Positions 7,628 through 15,946 of a stretch of DNA of 25,135 bases are shown here, one piece after another. The notes beneath the pieces were generated by a model that worked only from the letters and a program-made list of their open reading frames with translations, was not told the DNA's origin and did not search any database. Every line of letters begins with the position of its first letter. The first letter of the stretch is position 1. Where the stretch lies: positions 1-25,135 of the forward strand of contig JBEGTT010000063.1 in the NCBI GenBank assembly GCA_041179245.1, read 5' to 3'. The position numbers and the translations under genes were made by a program. This stretch comes from JBEGTT01 sp041179245. Its GTDB lineage: Bacteria; Pseudomonadota; Gammaproteobacteria; Burkholderiales; Rhodocyclaceae.

Positions 7628-8752
7628 CTATGCTGATTGGCCAGTTCCGGTCGATTTGAAATACGCCATAAACTCCACCAGTTTTTCTACCGCCGATAAT
7701 TGCAGGCCGTTGTACAGCGAAGCTCGCAGGCCACCAATACTTCGATGCCCTTCTAGGCCAGAAAAACCGGCTGCGTGTGCTGATAACAGGAATTTCTCTT
7801 CCAAGGTTTTGGTCGGTAAGTTAAACGCCACGTTCATCTTTGATCGATCGGAAGAGTCGGCACGACCCGCGTAAAACCCTTCGCTAGCGTCTAATGCATG
7901 GTGAAGCAGTGTCGCCTTCTGGGTATTGATCGCATCCATTACAGCCAAACTACCCACCTCATCTCGCAACCAGCGGGTGACCAGCAAAACCACATAAATG
8001 GCGAACACGGGCGGGGTATTCAGGATGGAGTGGGCCGCGACCTGTTTGTTGTAATCCAGAAAGCTAGGGAGCGTTGAGGGAGCATCCCTGAGTAACTCGT
8101 CTTTGATCACCACCACCGTCACCCCGGCAGGCCCAATATTTTTCTGGGCGTGTGCGTAGATCATTGAAAAACGCTCGTAATCCCCAGGGGCAGACAGAAA
8201 ATCTGAGGACATATCACACACTCTGGGCACATCGTCTCGCCCCAGTATCCGCTGAAATTGCAGCCCTTCTACGGTTTCATTGGAAACATAGTGGATATAA
8301 GGGGCACCCGCGTGGAAATCGAGTTCTTCATCGGTCGGCAGGCGGTGAAAACCCTCCTCCTCACCGCTCCAGACCACCCGTACAGGGCCTTCACGCCGAG
8401 CCTCTGGCAGTGCCTTCCCACTCCAGTAACCGGTATGCACATATTCCGCAGGCTGGGTTTTCCCTGCCAGCAGGGTCATTGGCAACATCGAAAATTGCTG
8501 TGTCGCTCCGCCTTGCAAAAACAGTACATGGTAGGACTTGGGCAAGCCCAGTAAGTCGCGAATGTTATTTTCAAGCTCAGCCACCACGGAAGCAAACCAG
8601 TCCGAGCGATGGCTAATCCCCAGAATCGACAAACCAAGCTCTGGCACGGATTGAATGGATGCCTGCACCTGCTGCAATACCGTTTCCGGAAGTGCGCCCG
8701 GCCCACCCGAAAAATTCAGCGCATTGGACAGCTTTGATGAAGGGAAAATCAT
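7628..8752 (-). CDS. serC: Phosphoserine aminotransferase
   Basis: SerC transaminates 3-phosphohydroxypyruvate to phosphoserine in serine biosynthesis and also acts in pyridoxal phosphate synthesis. The N-terminal NFSGGPGALPETVL, GISHRS, HYVSNETVEG and the PLP-lysine segment AHAQKNIGPAGV (lysine at residue 204) are all present, as is the C-terminal GHRSIGGLRASLYN. I place the start at the ATG at 8752, giving 374 residues, normal for the family. A longer frame begins with TTG at 8779, but it would overlap the preceding gene by 26 bases and adds nine residues not expected in SerC. With the ATG start only one base separates it from the upstream stop, so translation is probably coupled to the metalloprotease/ATP-grasp gene. 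Confidence 0.95.
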   Translation of the reverse strand: MIFPSSKLSNALNFSGGPGALPETVLQQVQASIQSVPELGLSILGISHRSDWFASVVAELENNIRDLLGLPKSYHVLFLQGGATQQFSMLPMTLLAGKTQPAEYVHTGYWSGKALPEARREGPVRVVWSGEEEGFHRLPTDEELDFHAGAPYIHYVSNETVEGLQFQRILGRDDVPRVCDMSSDFLSAPGDYERFSMIYAHAQKNIGPAGVTVVVIKDELLRDAPSTLPSFLDYNKQVAAHSILNTPPVFAIYVVLLVTRWLRDEVGSLAVMDAINTQKATLLHHALDASEGFYAGRADSSDRSKMNVAFNLPTKTLEEKFLLSAHAAGFSGLEGHRSIGGLRASLYNGLQLSAVEKLVEFMAYFKSTGTGQSA

Positions 8753-8753
8753 T

Positions 8754-10955
8754 TCACAGAGTACCCAGATAATCTTCAAAAGCCTGTTTTACCTGCTGCA
8801 TGTAAACCTGCTTATAAGGAAACAGCGCGGTTGAATCCATCGCGTGCACCACCATCGCGTGGTCTATTTCAAAAATCAGCAGATCCCCCTCACGGGTTTC
8901 AGCACAATCCACGCAAACATATTCAAGCTTGGAACGTTGATGGATGGCTGCCAGTGCTGATTGATGCTTTTGGGCAAACGCGTCGAAGTTAGCCATAAAC
9001 GCCTCTTCTTCCGCACGCTTGGCCGCGTCTTCGTACATTCCAGCATTCAGATAATGAATCATCCAGTGGCTGGAAATCGCCATATGTGAGGCAAAGGGCT
9101 GCCCATTAATCAGCGCAATCCGGTATTTGCGGAATAAACCATCGTCACCGCTATAGTCAATGAACCGTGAAATGTAGAACGACTCATCCTTCACCTGATC
9201 TAAGTAATCAGCCAATGCTTCAGCATTCTCCAGTTTGGCTAAATCTTTCCCCGCATGTGACCCAACGGGCCGCAAGATGATTGGATAAGGGAATTCCGCC
9301 TGAATCGCTACAGCAACACCTGCTCTTGAAACCTGCCCGGTCATCGGCATAGACAAGCCTAGAACCGCTTGCAGTAAGCGACTGGCCGCCTCCCGTTCCA
9401 CATTCACGATGTGTTGCGGGAAATTGATCACTGGCTTGTCCCACTGACTAAGCAGAGGTTCAAGTTTATTCAGGATGGAACGGCTTTCTTCGGTATCCGA
9501 AATCGCCACAAATAAGGCATCGTGCTCGGGCAATTGTTCTGGCAACGGCGCTTCCAATGAAGCGAAGTAATACGCCAAATCAACAGAACCCTTATCCAAC
9601 AAACAATCTATCGGAGAGTTTTCCGCCAGATCACCGGCCGCCACTAAAACAAACAAACGCTGTTTTGCCGGTTGTTTAGCCGCTGGAATAAAGTAAGAAC
9701 GCTGGTCCAGTAGCGCCTGGGACTGGATGGTCAATCCCATCTCTCGCTGTCCAATGCTAAAAAAGGCTGTTGCCAAGTTCATCCATAGATAGGGGTTGTT
9801 TTCTTGCTCCCCCGCTTTGGCCAACAACATTTGTGCGATTGGGCGTAAATCGCCGCCCACCACGCTGATTCGCAGGAAGGGCGCCAAGCCTAAAAAGGCC
9901 GTTTCATAATTATCAGGGAATGCCGGAACACTAGAAGCGCCCGGGTCTGCAAGGTCTTGAGGCGGCTGCCGATATAAAGGCATCGGTGGAACATCGAAAA
10001 AGATAGCAAAAAATGCGGCTTTGGCTTGGCTACGCTCTGTGGTCCAAAAATCGCCACTCGCCGAAACGAGCTGACCGTTCTGATAAACCCGCAAATCAAA
10101 CGGTTTTTTCAATAATACCGAGTGCACATAGGTTGCGAAACTTTCCGCAAAATCCTCATAAACACTCATTGCGGCATACAGCGTCGGAAAACTGGTGTTG
10201 GCAAGGTCACGGTAGGCCGTTGGCAAATCGTCACCGGATAATTTGGGCGTTTCGTAATAGATGATCTGTTTACGCAATGGAAAATCATCTGCCGCCAGTG
10301 GCACGATGGCGCGACGCTCATCAACTTGCCAACTCAACGGCAGAAAAGCGTACTGATCTGTGCCTTTCACCGTGTCAGGCATGCTCCACCAATCTGGCAT
10401 CAGTACGGTATTGGCCGTTAAGACATGGCCAAACTCATGCAACAAAACGTATTGGAGCGCCGCTTTGCGATCGTTATGCGCCTCGTCGGCAATCACCGCG
10501 TCGAGGGTTACGCCAGCTACCAAAGTAAAAGGTGTATTTTCCTTCCAAGTCGCCCAAGCATTAGCGGTTGTATTGATAAAAACATCCACATCAATAGCCA
10601 CAAAGGCACCAATCAAGTCTCCGTTGGCGTACGCAACAACATCCGTCACCGCAGAGGAACCAACGCCGGTCATCAGAAACACGCCCAGCAACCGGCCATT
10701 CAGCCGGTCTTTAACCACATCGGGAAGCTCGCGGATGGCGCTCTGCAAATCGGCCATAAAATCGTCTGATACTGCTACGGCGAGTGGTTTTGCTAGGCTT
10801 CCTGTGGCCTCGTTAAACTGAGTCACAAATTCAACCAGCTCAGCGGGTGCTGTTGCCACACGCTGCTCAAGTGGCTTGGATAGCTGGTGTTCCCAAAATA
10901 CCGGTGTAGGGGTGTAAATCATCTTGTGCTTATTTTGTTTATCAATGGAAGACAT
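8754..10955 (-). CDS. Metalloprotease-like (HExxH) and ATP-grasp-like fusion protein, function unknown
   Basis: I do not recognise this 733-residue protein as a named family. Residues 1-340 look like a zincin: H173-E-F-G-H177 gives the zinc helix. About 90 residues later VYEDFAESFATY (266-277) supplies a plausible third ligand of the gluzincin type (E267 or E271). Residues 350-430 are helical and weakly TPR-like. Residues about 435-530 look like an ATP-grasp lead-in. The rest matches ATP-grasp ligases of the RimK/glutathione synthetase sort: YPIILRPVGSHAGKD (557-571), RKYRIALINGQPFASHMAIS (609-628) and LLIFEIDHAM (692-701) as the metal-binding strand. There is no signal peptide. The ATG has a good ribosome site (AGGTGAAG). 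The gene is coupled to serC. A ligase plus protease in one chain suggests peptide or amino-acid modification; that is inference. Confidence 0.72.
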   Translation of the reverse strand: MSSIDKQNKHKMIYTPTPVFWEHQLSKPLEQRVATAPAELVEFVTQFNEATGSLAKPLAVAVSDDFMADLQSAIRELPDVVKDRLNGRLLGVFLMTGVGSSAVTDVVAYANGDLIGAFVAIDVDVFINTTANAWATWKENTPFTLVAGVTLDAVIADEAHNDRKAALQYVLLHEFGHVLTANTVLMPDWWSMPDTVKGTDQYAFLPLSWQVDERRAIVPLAADDFPLRKQIIYYETPKLSGDDLPTAYRDLANTSFPTLYAAMSVYEDFAESFATYVHSVLLKKPFDLRVYQNGQLVSASGDFWTTERSQAKAAFFAIFFDVPPMPLYRQPPQDLADPGASSVPAFPDNYETAFLGLAPFLRISVVGGDLRPIAQMLLAKAGEQENNPYLWMNLATAFFSIGQREMGLTIQSQALLDQRSYFIPAAKQPAKQRLFVLVAAGDLAENSPIDCLLDKGSVDLAYYFASLEAPLPEQLPEHDALFVAISDTEESRSILNKLEPLLSQWDKPVINFPQHIVNVEREAASRLLQAVLGLSMPMTGQVSRAGVAVAIQAEFPYPIILRPVGSHAGKDLAKLENAEALADYLDQVKDESFYISRFIDYSGDDGLFRKYRIALINGQPFASHMAISSHWMIHYLNAGMYEDAAKRAEEEAFMANFDAFAQKHQSALAAIHQRSKLEYVCVDCAETREGDLLIFEIDHAMVVHAMDSTALFPYKQVYMQQVKQAFEDYLGTL

Positions 10956-11029
10956 AATACTTCACCTGTGCGATAGCCACCCAGCACCTTAAAATAGCGA
11001 CCCATTCAACAAAATTGAGAGAGAACAGC

Positions 11030-11371
11030 ATGACAACTCCTTCCGCTTGCCCTCAGTGCACCCTTGAAAACACTTACGAAGACGGAACAAATTACGTTTG
11101 TGCCGACTGTGCTTTTGAATGGCCTATCGCCGGAGAGTCCAATGCGGAAGATAGCGATGTTCGAATCGTCAAAGATGCCAACGGTACGGTCTTGGCCGAT
11201 GGAGACTCCGTGGTGTTAATTAAAGACTTGAAGGTTAAAGGCAGCTCTACGACCCTAAAACAGGGCAGCAAAATCAAGAGCATCCGCATCGTTGATGGCG
11301 ACCACGAGATCGACTGTAAAACCGATGCCGGCCAAATGATGTTGAAAGCCTGTTATTTGAAGAAGGTTTGA
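11030..11371 (+). CDS. PhnA/YjdM-family zinc-ribbon protein
   Basis: A 113-residue protein with an N-terminal zinc ribbon (C7-x2-C10, C24-x2-C27) and an acidic-to-basic C-terminal domain: DGDSVVLIKDLKVKGSSTTLKQG, then KIKSIRIVDGDHEIDCK. This is the typical layout of the family called PhnA or YjdM, about 111 residues in E. coli. The old name suggests phosphonate use, but the family is widespread without phn genes and its role is unclear. The start is the ATG at 11030, preceded by GAGAGA; a longer frame from TTG at 11015 is less likely. Its stop overlaps the ATG of the next gene by one base (TGATG), so the two are translationally coupled. Confidence 0.88.
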   Translation: MTTPSACPQCTLENTYEDGTNYVCADCAFEWPIAGESNAEDSDVRIVKDANGTVLADGDSVVLIKDLKVKGSSTTLKQGSKIKSIRIVDGDHEIDCKTDAGQMMLKACYLKKV

Positions 11372-11715
11372 TGGGGCTTGAGCAAACCATCCATCTCCAT
11401 CGCAACGCCCCAGCCAAGCCCGCTGAAGGTCAGCCGTGCAACGGCTGTGGCGTTTGTTGTGCGCTGGAAACTTGTCCCACCGCACGTCTGCGATTCTTGA
11501 AAATCAAAGGCCCATGCCAGGCGCTGGTATGGTCCGAAGAGAAGGAAGGCCAAGGCTGTTACCGCTGTGGCTTATTGCTGACACCTAAACGTTATCTGCG
11601 ATTCTTACCGCTTGTTGCCAGTGCGTGGGTGAGCCGTCTTTTTGCACGTTGGATCGCGGCAGGAAAAGGCTGTGATTGCAGCGTTGAAACCGCAGCAGGA
11701 ACGCCAGTCGTATGA
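11371..11715 (+). CDS. Cysteine-rich CxxCxxCC-type metal-binding protein
   Basis: A 114-residue protein with ten cysteines. The N-terminal cluster CNGCGVCCALETC (C23, C26, C29, C30, C35), C49 and the pair C63-x2-C66 resemble the zinc/iron-chelating family (YkgJ-like). C101 and C103 lie near the C-terminus. One modest hydrophobic stretch (about 78-98) follows. Such a pattern should hold zinc or an iron-sulfur cluster; the function is unknown. The start ATG shares a base with the stop of the PhnA-like gene, and the gene's own stop overlaps the ATG of the EamA transporter (ATGA), placing it in the middle of a coupled trio. The frame can also be read from a TTG one codon earlier, which is less likely. 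Confidence 0.8.
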   Translation: MGLEQTIHLHRNAPAKPAEGQPCNGCGVCCALETCPTARLRFLKIKGPCQALVWSEEKEGQGCYRCGLLLTPKRYLRFLPLVASAWVSRLFARWIAAGKGCDCSVETAAGTPVV

Positions 11716-12608
11716 ATGTCACACTCGCTTACCTGACAGTGATCGCCATCTGGTCGACCACCCCCTTGGCGATTCGAGTGAGCGCGCTGGATACCGGCTT
11801 TGCCTTCGCTTTGATGGTGCGGATGGCGATTGGCGTGGTGCTGGCTTTCGCCATCATCATCGCTTGGCGTGTTGAATTTCCCTTGCATGCCCGTGCTCGC
11901 CGCAGTTATCTGATCGGCGGTTTGGGCATGTTCGGTGGCATGTTGTGCACCTATTGGGGCGCGCCTTACGTGCATTCTGGCCTAATTTCGGTGCTGTTCG
12001 GCTTATCGCCACTGGTGACGAGCGTTTTGGCCGTGCGCTGGCTCAACGAACCGGCACTCAATATGCGCAAGCTGGGTGGGATGTTGCTGGCGCTGGTCGG
12101 GTTAGCGGTGATTTTTCTATCCGGCCATGAAATCGCTGGTTTCCAGGCCGTCACGGGAACAGCCGTTTTATTGCTGGGAATGCTGATTTATTCCGCAACA
12201 TTGGTCGCCCTCAAACGAATCAACGATACCAGCCCGCCGCTGGCGACAACGGCGGGGACTTTAATCGTTGCCATGCCCCTGTTCATCTTGGCTTGGTGGT
12301 TGGCCGATGGGCATATTCCCGCTGACATTTCCTTTTGGGGCGGGGCGGCCATTACTTATCTGGGCATCTTTGGATCGGTGGTCGGTTTTGCGCTGTATTA
12401 CTTCGTGATCAAACACATGGAAGCCGGCAAGGTGGCACTGATTACCTTGGTGACGCCGGTGATGGCCTTGTTGCTGGGCAATTTCCTTAACGGCGAAACC
12501 GTCACGATGCGTGTCTGGTTAGGGGCCGGCTTAATTACGCTGGGGCTGGTCGTTCATCAGATCACGGTGTTGGTTGGGATGGTGCGCCGGTCCAGTCTGC
12601 GGAACTAA
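11712..12608 (+). CDS. EamA/RhaT-type drug/metabolite transporter (DMT superfamily)
   Basis: A 298-residue inner-membrane protein with ten predicted helices in two EamA repeats (about 8-140 and 150-285), the usual DMT size and topology. Both repeats end in typical sequences, for example YWGAPYVHSGLISVLFGLSP after the first half-start and ITLVTPVMALLLGNFLNGE in the second. Members export or import amino acids, purines or other small metabolites; the substrate cannot be told from sequence. It overlaps the preceding cysteine-rich gene by four bases. Its end lies 9 bases from the end of the convergent selD, with no recognisable terminator between them. Confidence 0.9.
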   Translation: MNVTLAYLTVIAIWSTTPLAIRVSALDTGFAFALMVRMAIGVVLAFAIIIAWRVEFPLHARARRSYLIGGLGMFGGMLCTYWGAPYVHSGLISVLFGLSPLVTSVLAVRWLNEPALNMRKLGGMLLALVGLAVIFLSGHEIAGFQAVTGTAVLLLGMLIYSATLVALKRINDTSPPLATTAGTLIVAMPLFILAWWLADGHIPADISFWGGAAITYLGIFGSVVGFALYYFVIKHMEAGKVALITLVTPVMALLLGNFLNGETVTMRVWLGAGLITLGLVVHQITVLVGMVRRSSLRN

Positions 12609-12617
12609 GCCGCTTTC

Positions 12618-13667
12618 TCAGGTAACAACCAAGCCACGCCCTTCGACCATCTCCCCCATCACGCAGGCTTGCTCAAATCCTTGGCTATGAAAGCAGCCCA
12701 ACACCGCAGAAACGATATCCGGGGCGCAGCTGACGAGTAGCCCACCAGAGGTTTGGGGGTCGGTTAAGAGTTTTTGTTGCCAAGGCAAAAAACTATCGGA
12801 CAGGTGAATGTCTTCACCGTAGCTGGCCCAGTTGCGGGTGGATGCACCGGTGGAAATACCTTGTTGGACGTGTGCAACGGCACTTTCAATCAGAGGGAGT
12901 TGGTCGAAATGAACCTTGGCCCCCAAGCCAGAACCTCGACAAATTTCCAGCAAATGCCCCGCTAGACCAAACCCTGTTACATCGGTCATGGCATGTACGC
13001 CCTCCATCTCGGCCAACGCAGTTCCCGGTGTATTCAGCATCGTTGTCCAGCGCAGCATTTCGGCGTATTCGTCAGTGCTGAGTTTGTCTTGCTTCAAAGC
13101 GGCAGATAACACGCCAATACCCAGCGGTTTGCCCAGAATCAAAACATCTCCAGCGCGGGCCGCTGCGTTTTTCTTCACCCGTTTCGGTTCAACAAGACCG
13201 AGGGCGACGAGGCCATAAATCGGTTCAAGCACGTCAATCGAATGGCCGCCCGCCACCGGAATGCCTGCCGCTCGGCAAACACTCGCGCCACCTTCGATGA
13301 TGCGCCCGATGACCTCGATGGGGAGCTTATCCAGCGGCATGCCGACTAAGGCTAAGGCCAGAATGGGTTTGCCGCCCATGGCATACACATCGGAAAGCGC
13401 GTTAGTAGCGGCAATGCGGCCAAAGTCATAAGGGTCATCAACGATGGGAGTAAAAAAATCGGTGGTAGCGACCAATGCTTGGTGGTCATTAAGCTGGTAA
13501 ACCGCCGCGTCATCAGAGGATTCGATGCCCACCAGCAGTTCTGGCGGAACAATGCCGGGGCCAACGTGCTGCAGGATTTTGGTCAGGATGGCTGGGGAAA
13601 TCTTACAGCCGCAGCCGCCACCGTGGGCAAATTTGGTCAGGCGAATGGGTTGATTTTCAGTCGACAT
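12618..13667 (-). CDS. selD: Selenide, water dikinase (selenophosphate synthase), cysteine form
   Basis: SelD makes selenophosphate from selenide and ATP, the selenium donor for selenocysteine and for 2-selenouridine in tRNA. The 349-residue protein has the glycine-rich N-terminus GGGCGCK with catalytic C19 and K22 (equivalent to C17 and K20 in E. coli). It also has the AIRS-type ATP site (VGIESSDDAAVY, TTDFFTPIVDDP, ATNALSDVYAMGG) and DVTGFGLAGHLLE. No in-frame UGA sits at the active site, so this enzyme does not itself need selenocysteine. The start is the ATG at 13667, with AAGGGAAG upstream; a TTG one codon earlier is less likely. The gene is divergent from mnmH, which uses its product. 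No selA, selB or selC is in the window. Confidence 0.96.
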   Translation of the reverse strand: MSTENQPIRLTKFAHGGGCGCKISPAILTKILQHVGPGIVPPELLVGIESSDDAAVYQLNDHQALVATTDFFTPIVDDPYDFGRIAATNALSDVYAMGGKPILALALVGMPLDKLPIEVIGRIIEGGASVCRAAGIPVAGGHSIDVLEPIYGLVALGLVEPKRVKKNAAARAGDVLILGKPLGIGVLSAALKQDKLSTDEYAEMLRWTTMLNTPGTALAEMEGVHAMTDVTGFGLAGHLLEICRGSGLGAKVHFDQLPLIESAVAHVQQGISTGASTRNWASYGEDIHLSDSFLPWQQKLLTDPQTSGGLLVSCAPDIVSAVLGCFHSQGFEQACVMGEMVEGRGLVVT

Positions 13668-13689
13668 CAAAGTGCTTCCCTTGCTCCGT

Positions 13690-13695
13690 TAGAAT
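13690..13695 (+). promoter_or_regulatory. Candidate -10 box for mnmH
   Basis: TAGAAT followed by a GCGCG stretch lies in the selD-mnmH gap, 37 bases before the mnmH start. No good -35 hexamer is found at 16-18 bases, so the assignment is tentative. The same 12 bases, TTAGAATGCGCG, form the -10 region of the tRNA-Leu promoter. Confidence 0.35.
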
Positions 13696-13731
13696 GCGCG
13701 ATTGTTTTGAAGTCGCCAAGGATAACCGAGC

Positions 13732-14877
13732 ATGGATCAACCGGAGAGTTCAAAAGAGACTCGGCCAACAGAGATTGAGCGCAAGCGTCAGAAAGGTGTC
13801 GTGACGCTGGCTGACTTGGGTGATTTTGACGACATCATTGATGTGCGTTCCCCGGCTGAGTTTGCGGATGACCATATTCCCGGCGCGATGTCTTGCCCGG
13901 TACTGGACGACCAGCAGCGGATTGAAATCGGCACGCTCTACAAACAGGTTTCGCCGTTTGTCGCCAAGAAAAAAGGCGCAGCCTACGTTTCGGCCAACAT
14001 TTCAAAGCATCTGCTGGCCCATTTTCAGGATCGAGAAAAAGGCTGGCGACCTCTGGTAGTCTGTTGGCGTGGCGGTCAGCGCTCAGGCGCAATGACCACG
14101 GTGTTGCGTTCGGTGGGCTGGGACGCTTGCCAGTTGGAAGGTGGCTACAAGGCTTTTCGCACGCACGTATTGGAACGCTTGGAAGATTTGCCTAAGCGGT
14201 TCCAATTCAGCGTTCTAACCGGCCCCACCGGATCGGCCAAAACCCGGATTCTGCAAGCCATCGGTGAGCAAGGCGGTCAGGTATTGGACTTGGAAACGCT
14301 GGCTTGCCACAAAGGTTCCGTTTTAGGTCGCGTGCCCGGCGAACAACAACCGAGCCAAAAATCGTTTGAAACGGCTATTTGGCAGACTTTGGAAAAGTTT
14401 GATCCGCAACAGCTTGTTTATGTGGAAGCAGAATCGCGCAAAATTGGTGAGTTGCGCATTCCTGAAGCTTTGTTGGCAAACATGCACGCTGGACAAAGCT
14501 TGAAGATTCAAGCCAGCGTAGCGGCTCGCGTGGATTTTTTATTGCAGGATTACGTTTATTTCTGCGAGCAACCAGCCGAACTGATCTCGCGCTTGAACAC
14601 CTTGCGCGAGTTACGCGGCAATGCGCGGGTGAATGGTTGGCTTGAGTGGGTAAAGGCAGGCAATTTCCGAGCATTAACCGAAGCGCTGCTGGTCGAACAT
14701 TACGATGCTTTGTACACCGCTTCGCAATGCCGCAATTACCAGCCCGTCGATGAAAGCTGCGTGTTTGATGTTGCGGAACTGGATCACGCTGGTATTCAGC
14801 AAGTGGCTGCGGATATCCTGCAGCGTTTAGCCAAACCGACCGCCAAGCCTTTGGTAACCAACTTGACCGATTTTTAG
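13732..14877 (+). CDS. mnmH: tRNA 2-selenouridine synthase
   Basis: MnmH (also called SelU or YbbB) replaces sulfur of 2-thiouridine at wobble position 34 of tRNA-Lys, -Glu and -Gln by selenium through a geranylated intermediate, using selenophosphate from SelD. The 381-residue protein has an N-terminal rhodanese domain with the active cysteine C111 in VVCWRGGQRSG. Its C-terminal P-loop domain contains the Walker A motif GPTGSAKT (164-171). The N-terminus is about 14 residues longer than in E. coli. The gene stands divergent to selD with only 64 bases between them, and rlmF follows after 13 bases. Both selenouridine genes look intact. Confidence 0.95.
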   Translation: MDQPESSKETRPTEIERKRQKGVVTLADLGDFDDIIDVRSPAEFADDHIPGAMSCPVLDDQQRIEIGTLYKQVSPFVAKKKGAAYVSANISKHLLAHFQDREKGWRPLVVCWRGGQRSGAMTTVLRSVGWDACQLEGGYKAFRTHVLERLEDLPKRFQFSVLTGPTGSAKTRILQAIGEQGGQVLDLETLACHKGSVLGRVPGEQQPSQKSFETAIWQTLEKFDPQQLVYVEAESRKIGELRIPEALLANMHAGQSLKIQASVAARVDFLLQDYVYFCEQPAELISRLNTLRELRGNARVNGWLEWVKAGNFRALTEALLVEHYDALYTASQCRNYQPVDESCVFDVAELDHAGIQQVAADILQRLAKPTAKPLVTNLTDF

Positions 14878-14890
14878 CACGGAACCCTCA

Positions 14891-15916
14891 ATGAACAAGC
14901 CTGTTACGAAACCGATCAAACCTGTCGTAAATGAACGTCCGGGCTTGCACCTACGCAATCGCCATCTGCAAGGTTACGACTTGGCGGCGTTGGCTGCTGC
15001 CGTTCCCGCGATGAGCAAGTTTCTGATTACCACGCCCGCTGGGACGCCGAGTATCGACTTTACCAATCCCGTCTCCGTCAAAACACTTAATCGGGCTTTG
15101 CTGGAAACGGATTACGGGGTGCAAGGCTGGGATATTCCTTCGCAATACCTTTGTCCGCCGATTCCGGGGCGTGCCGATGTGCTGCACTATTTGGCTGATT
15201 TGCTGGCAGGCGGCAACGATGGCATACCACCTCGCGGGCCAGCCGTGCGGGCGCTAGATATTGGGGTGGGTGCAAATGCGGTGTATCCCCTGATCGGTCA
15301 GGCCGAATATGGCTGGCGTTTTCTCGGTGTGGATATTGACCAAGCCGCTTTGTCCAATGTCGAACGTATTGTCGCGGCGAATCCCCATCTGGCCGGATTA
15401 ATTGAAGTTCGCCACCAGCCTGTGCCAGACAATTTATTTGTCGGCATTTTGCGGCGGGGTGAGCAGTTCGATGTCAGCCTGTGCAATCCACCGTTTCATG
15501 CTTCTGCGGCAGATGTAATGATGGGCGCTGAACGCAAATGGAAAAATCTGGAAAAAAACAAAAATACGGACAAAAATAAGGATAAAAATGGGGGCAAACA
15601 GCCAGCGCCTAAGCTGAATTTTGGCGGACAAAACAACGAGTTGTGGTATCCCGGTGGGGAACGGGCATTTGTTGAACGCATGGTTGAGCAAAGTGCGGGC
15701 ATCCCGAAACGCTGCCTGTGGTTTACCACCTTGCTATCCAAGGCAGACAATTTGCGCCCGATTGAAGCCGCGTTGGCCAAGTTACATCCCTGTGATGTTC
15801 GCATTATTCCGATGAGCCAAGGGCAAAAAACCAGCCGCCTAGTGGCGTGGACATTCCATGGCAAAGCAGAGCGTCGGCAGTGGGCAAAACAGCGATTAGC
15901 AAACCAGTCGGTATAA
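14891..15916 (+). CDS. rlmF: 23S rRNA (adenine-1618-N6)-methyltransferase
   Basis: RlmF (YbiN) methylates A1618 of 23S rRNA from S-adenosylmethionine. The 341-residue protein starts with the typical HLRNRHLQGYDLAALAAAVP segment. It has the SAM-binding motif DIGVGAN (123-129), the catalytic NPPF (199-202), and the family-typical FGGQNNELWYPGGERAF (244-260). Just after NPPF, where relatives have a short basic loop, this copy has a lysine/asparagine-rich run (about 217-236) with repeated DKNK-like units. The adenine-rich DNA there (15541-15600) differs from the surroundings. The gene follows mnmH closely and precedes psd by 30 bases. Confidence 0.94.
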   Translation: MNKPVTKPIKPVVNERPGLHLRNRHLQGYDLAALAAAVPAMSKFLITTPAGTPSIDFTNPVSVKTLNRALLETDYGVQGWDIPSQYLCPPIPGRADVLHYLADLLAGGNDGIPPRGPAVRALDIGVGANAVYPLIGQAEYGWRFLGVDIDQAALSNVERIVAANPHLAGLIEVRHQPVPDNLFVGILRRGEQFDVSLCNPPFHASAADVMMGAERKWKNLEKNKNTDKNKDKNGGKQPAPKLNFGGQNNELWYPGGERAFVERMVEQSAGIPKRCLWFTTLLSKADNLRPIEAALAKLHPCDVRIIPMSQGQKTSRLVAWTFHGKAERRQWAKQRLANQSV

Positions 15917-15917
15917 T
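15912..15917 (+). promoter_or_regulatory. Candidate -10 box for psd
   Basis: A perfect TATAAT overlaps the rlmF stop codon, 29 bases before the psd start. No matching -35 hexamer is evident at the usual spacing, so this may be a weak or activator-dependent promoter, or chance. Confidence 0.35.
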
Positions 15918-15946
15918 TGCCATCCCTTTTTTGAGCCGAGTTTATT

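Noticed and set aside
12618..13667. Selenocysteine (in-frame UGA) in SelD
   Set aside because: The active-site codon encodes cysteine in GGGCGCK and the frame has no internal stop.
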